Assembly: GCA_900465915.1 (NCBI GenBank)
Contig: UBKJ01000036.1
Location: 1 to 38,407, forward strand
Direction of reading: 5' to 3'
Length of the DNA stretch: 38,407 nucleotides
From: Hyphomicrobiales bacterium
GTDB lineage: Bacteria; Pseudomonadota; Alphaproteobacteria; Rhizobiales; Rhizobiaceae
Positions 37,787 through 38,407 of the stretch are shown here, piece after piece. Made by a program: the position numbers and the translations under genes. How positions within the stretch are numbered: position 1 is the first letter of the stretch; each line of letters opens with the position of its first letter. The notes below the pieces were generated by a model. That model was not told where the DNA came from. It was given only the letters and a program-made list of their open reading frames with translations, and searched no databases.

Positions 37787-38407
37787 TCACAGCTCGACCA
37801 GATGGTCGTCCAGCTCGTTGACGTCGTGCGCGCCGGCGGGGAAATGGCTTTTCAGAAGCGTCCCCGCCTGGCCGATGGCCTCGACGAAGCCTTCCGCGAT
37901 CGCCGCGCGCGAGGCGTGGCCTACGAGCGTGGCGACGATGGCGTTCCACTCCTCCTGCCGCACATGGGCGTGGATGCCGGCGTCGGCGATCACCTCGGCG
38001 TAGCGCTCGGCCATGGAGACGAACAGCAATATGCCGGTGCGGCGCTCGGTCAGGTGCACGTTATGGGCCATGAACTGCTGCACGGCGTTGAGATGGGCGC
38101 GGCGATAGCGGATGCGGCGCGGCGTCAACGGCAGGCGCAAGGCCGGCACGGCCCACAGCGCCGCCATGACCGAGGCGAAGGCCGCGAGCATGGCGAGCCC
38201 AAACAGCGGCAGGCTGATGTCGAACCAGAACCAATGCGCGAGGAAGGCGAGGATGACGGCGGTCAGAAGCACGCCGCAGGCGGCGGCGAAGCCGGCCACA
38301 TAGAAATAATCGTCGCTAGAGCGCGCCAGCACGGCGTAGATCTCGCCGCTGGTTTCGGCCTCGGCCTGCCGCATCGCCGAGGCGATCCGGCAGGCCGAGG
38401 CCGAAAC
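37787..38407 (-). CDS. TPM-domain membrane protein, N-terminus missing or altered
   Basis: The frame is open from the stop at 37787 to the window edge (206 residues), so the true start lies beyond it. The TPM fold is indicated by AEAETSGEIYAVLARSSDDY near the start, interrupted by two membrane helix regions (VAGFAAACGVLLTAVILAFL and about 30 residues later LPLFGLAMLAAFASVMAALW). It continues with HLTERRTGILLFVSMAERYA and VEAIGQAGTLLKSHFP. TPM proteins have roles in membrane quality control or phosphatase-like activity in other organisms; the role here is unknown. The first seven codons fall in the terminal palindrome and read unlike the family, so they may not be genuine. A partner TPM gene is often next to such genes and could lie outside. 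Confidence 0.85.
   Translation of the reverse strand, partial: VSASACRIASAMRQAEAETSGEIYAVLARSSDDYFYVAGFAAACGVLLTAVILAFLAHWFWFDISLPLFGLAMLAAFASVMAALWAVPALRLPLTPRRIRYRRAHLNAVQQFMAHNVHLTERRTGILLFVSMAERYAEVIADAGIHAHVRQEEWNAIVATLVGHASRAAIAEGFVEAIGQAGTLLKSHFPAGAHDVNELDDHLVEL
38352..38407. repeat. Near-perfect 56-bp palindrome at the window edge
   Basis: Arms 38352-38371 and 38388-38407 are exact 20-base reverse complements. The 16 bases between them pair as well (ATCGCC/GGCGAT), with one C-C mismatch, leaving a 2-base centre. The right arm ends on the last base of the window. Confidence 0.9.

Overview
The window reads as a GC-rich alphaproteobacterial chromosome segment, most likely from the Hyphomicrobiales (rhizobial/Phyllobacteriaceae type, such as Mesorhizobium or Aminobacter). 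This rests on five things: the F1-only ATP synthase operon (delta-alpha-gamma-beta-epsilon, with no F0 genes), the Usg and DUF1674 small proteins, the heparinase-like gene joined to purH, the ~180 kDa NAD-glutamate dehydrogenase, and a palindromic intergenic repeat of rhizobial type. The genus is inference; no rRNA or tRNA gene was seen.

Layout. 1-2.3 kb: a truncated FAD amine/amino-acid oxidoreductase diverges from a GntR/FCD regulator, with one palindrome over both -10 boxes; then a small exported protein and a MarR regulator. 2.5-7.7 kb: atpHAGDC on the minus strand, ended by a clear terminator and carrying strong intercistronic hairpins on both sides of atpD. 7.9-11.4 kb: a small membrane protein, priA, and a divergent transaldolase-like gene. 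11.4-15.7 kb: an SMC/RecF-like ATPase and leuS-lptE. 15.9-17.4 kb: yggS, a FUSC-type membrane protein and usg. 17.7-20.6 kb: acsA, a LysE-type exporter and a DUF1674 (SDHAF4-like) protein. 20.7-23.1 kb: htpX behind a heat-shock-like promoter, then rsmB. 23.2-25.6 kb: a PQQ glucose dehydrogenase. 26-29.4 kb: heparinase II/III-like protein and purH. 29.6-32.5 kb: glpK and an MFS transporter, convergent. 32.7-37.5 kb: the large NAD-glutamate dehydrogenase. 37.8 kb to the end: a TPM-domain membrane protein, cut by the window edge inside a long palindrome.

Function. Almost everything is core metabolism and housekeeping: ATP synthesis, replication restart, leucyl-tRNA charging, LPS assembly, 16S rRNA methylation, membrane proteolysis and purine synthesis. 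Carbon entry is represented by acetate activation, periplasmic glucose oxidation, glycerol phosphorylation and glutamate oxidation to 2-oxoglutarate. I found no CRISPR array, transposase, integrase, prophage or recognisable defence system, and I do not claim a new system. The points most worth a second look are regulatory or structural: the shared GntR operator, the hairpins bracketing atpD, the RpoH-like promoter of htpX, the cluster of perfect palindromes upstream of the glutamate dehydrogenase, and the near-perfect 56-bp palindrome ending exactly at the right edge, which may be an assembly fold-back.
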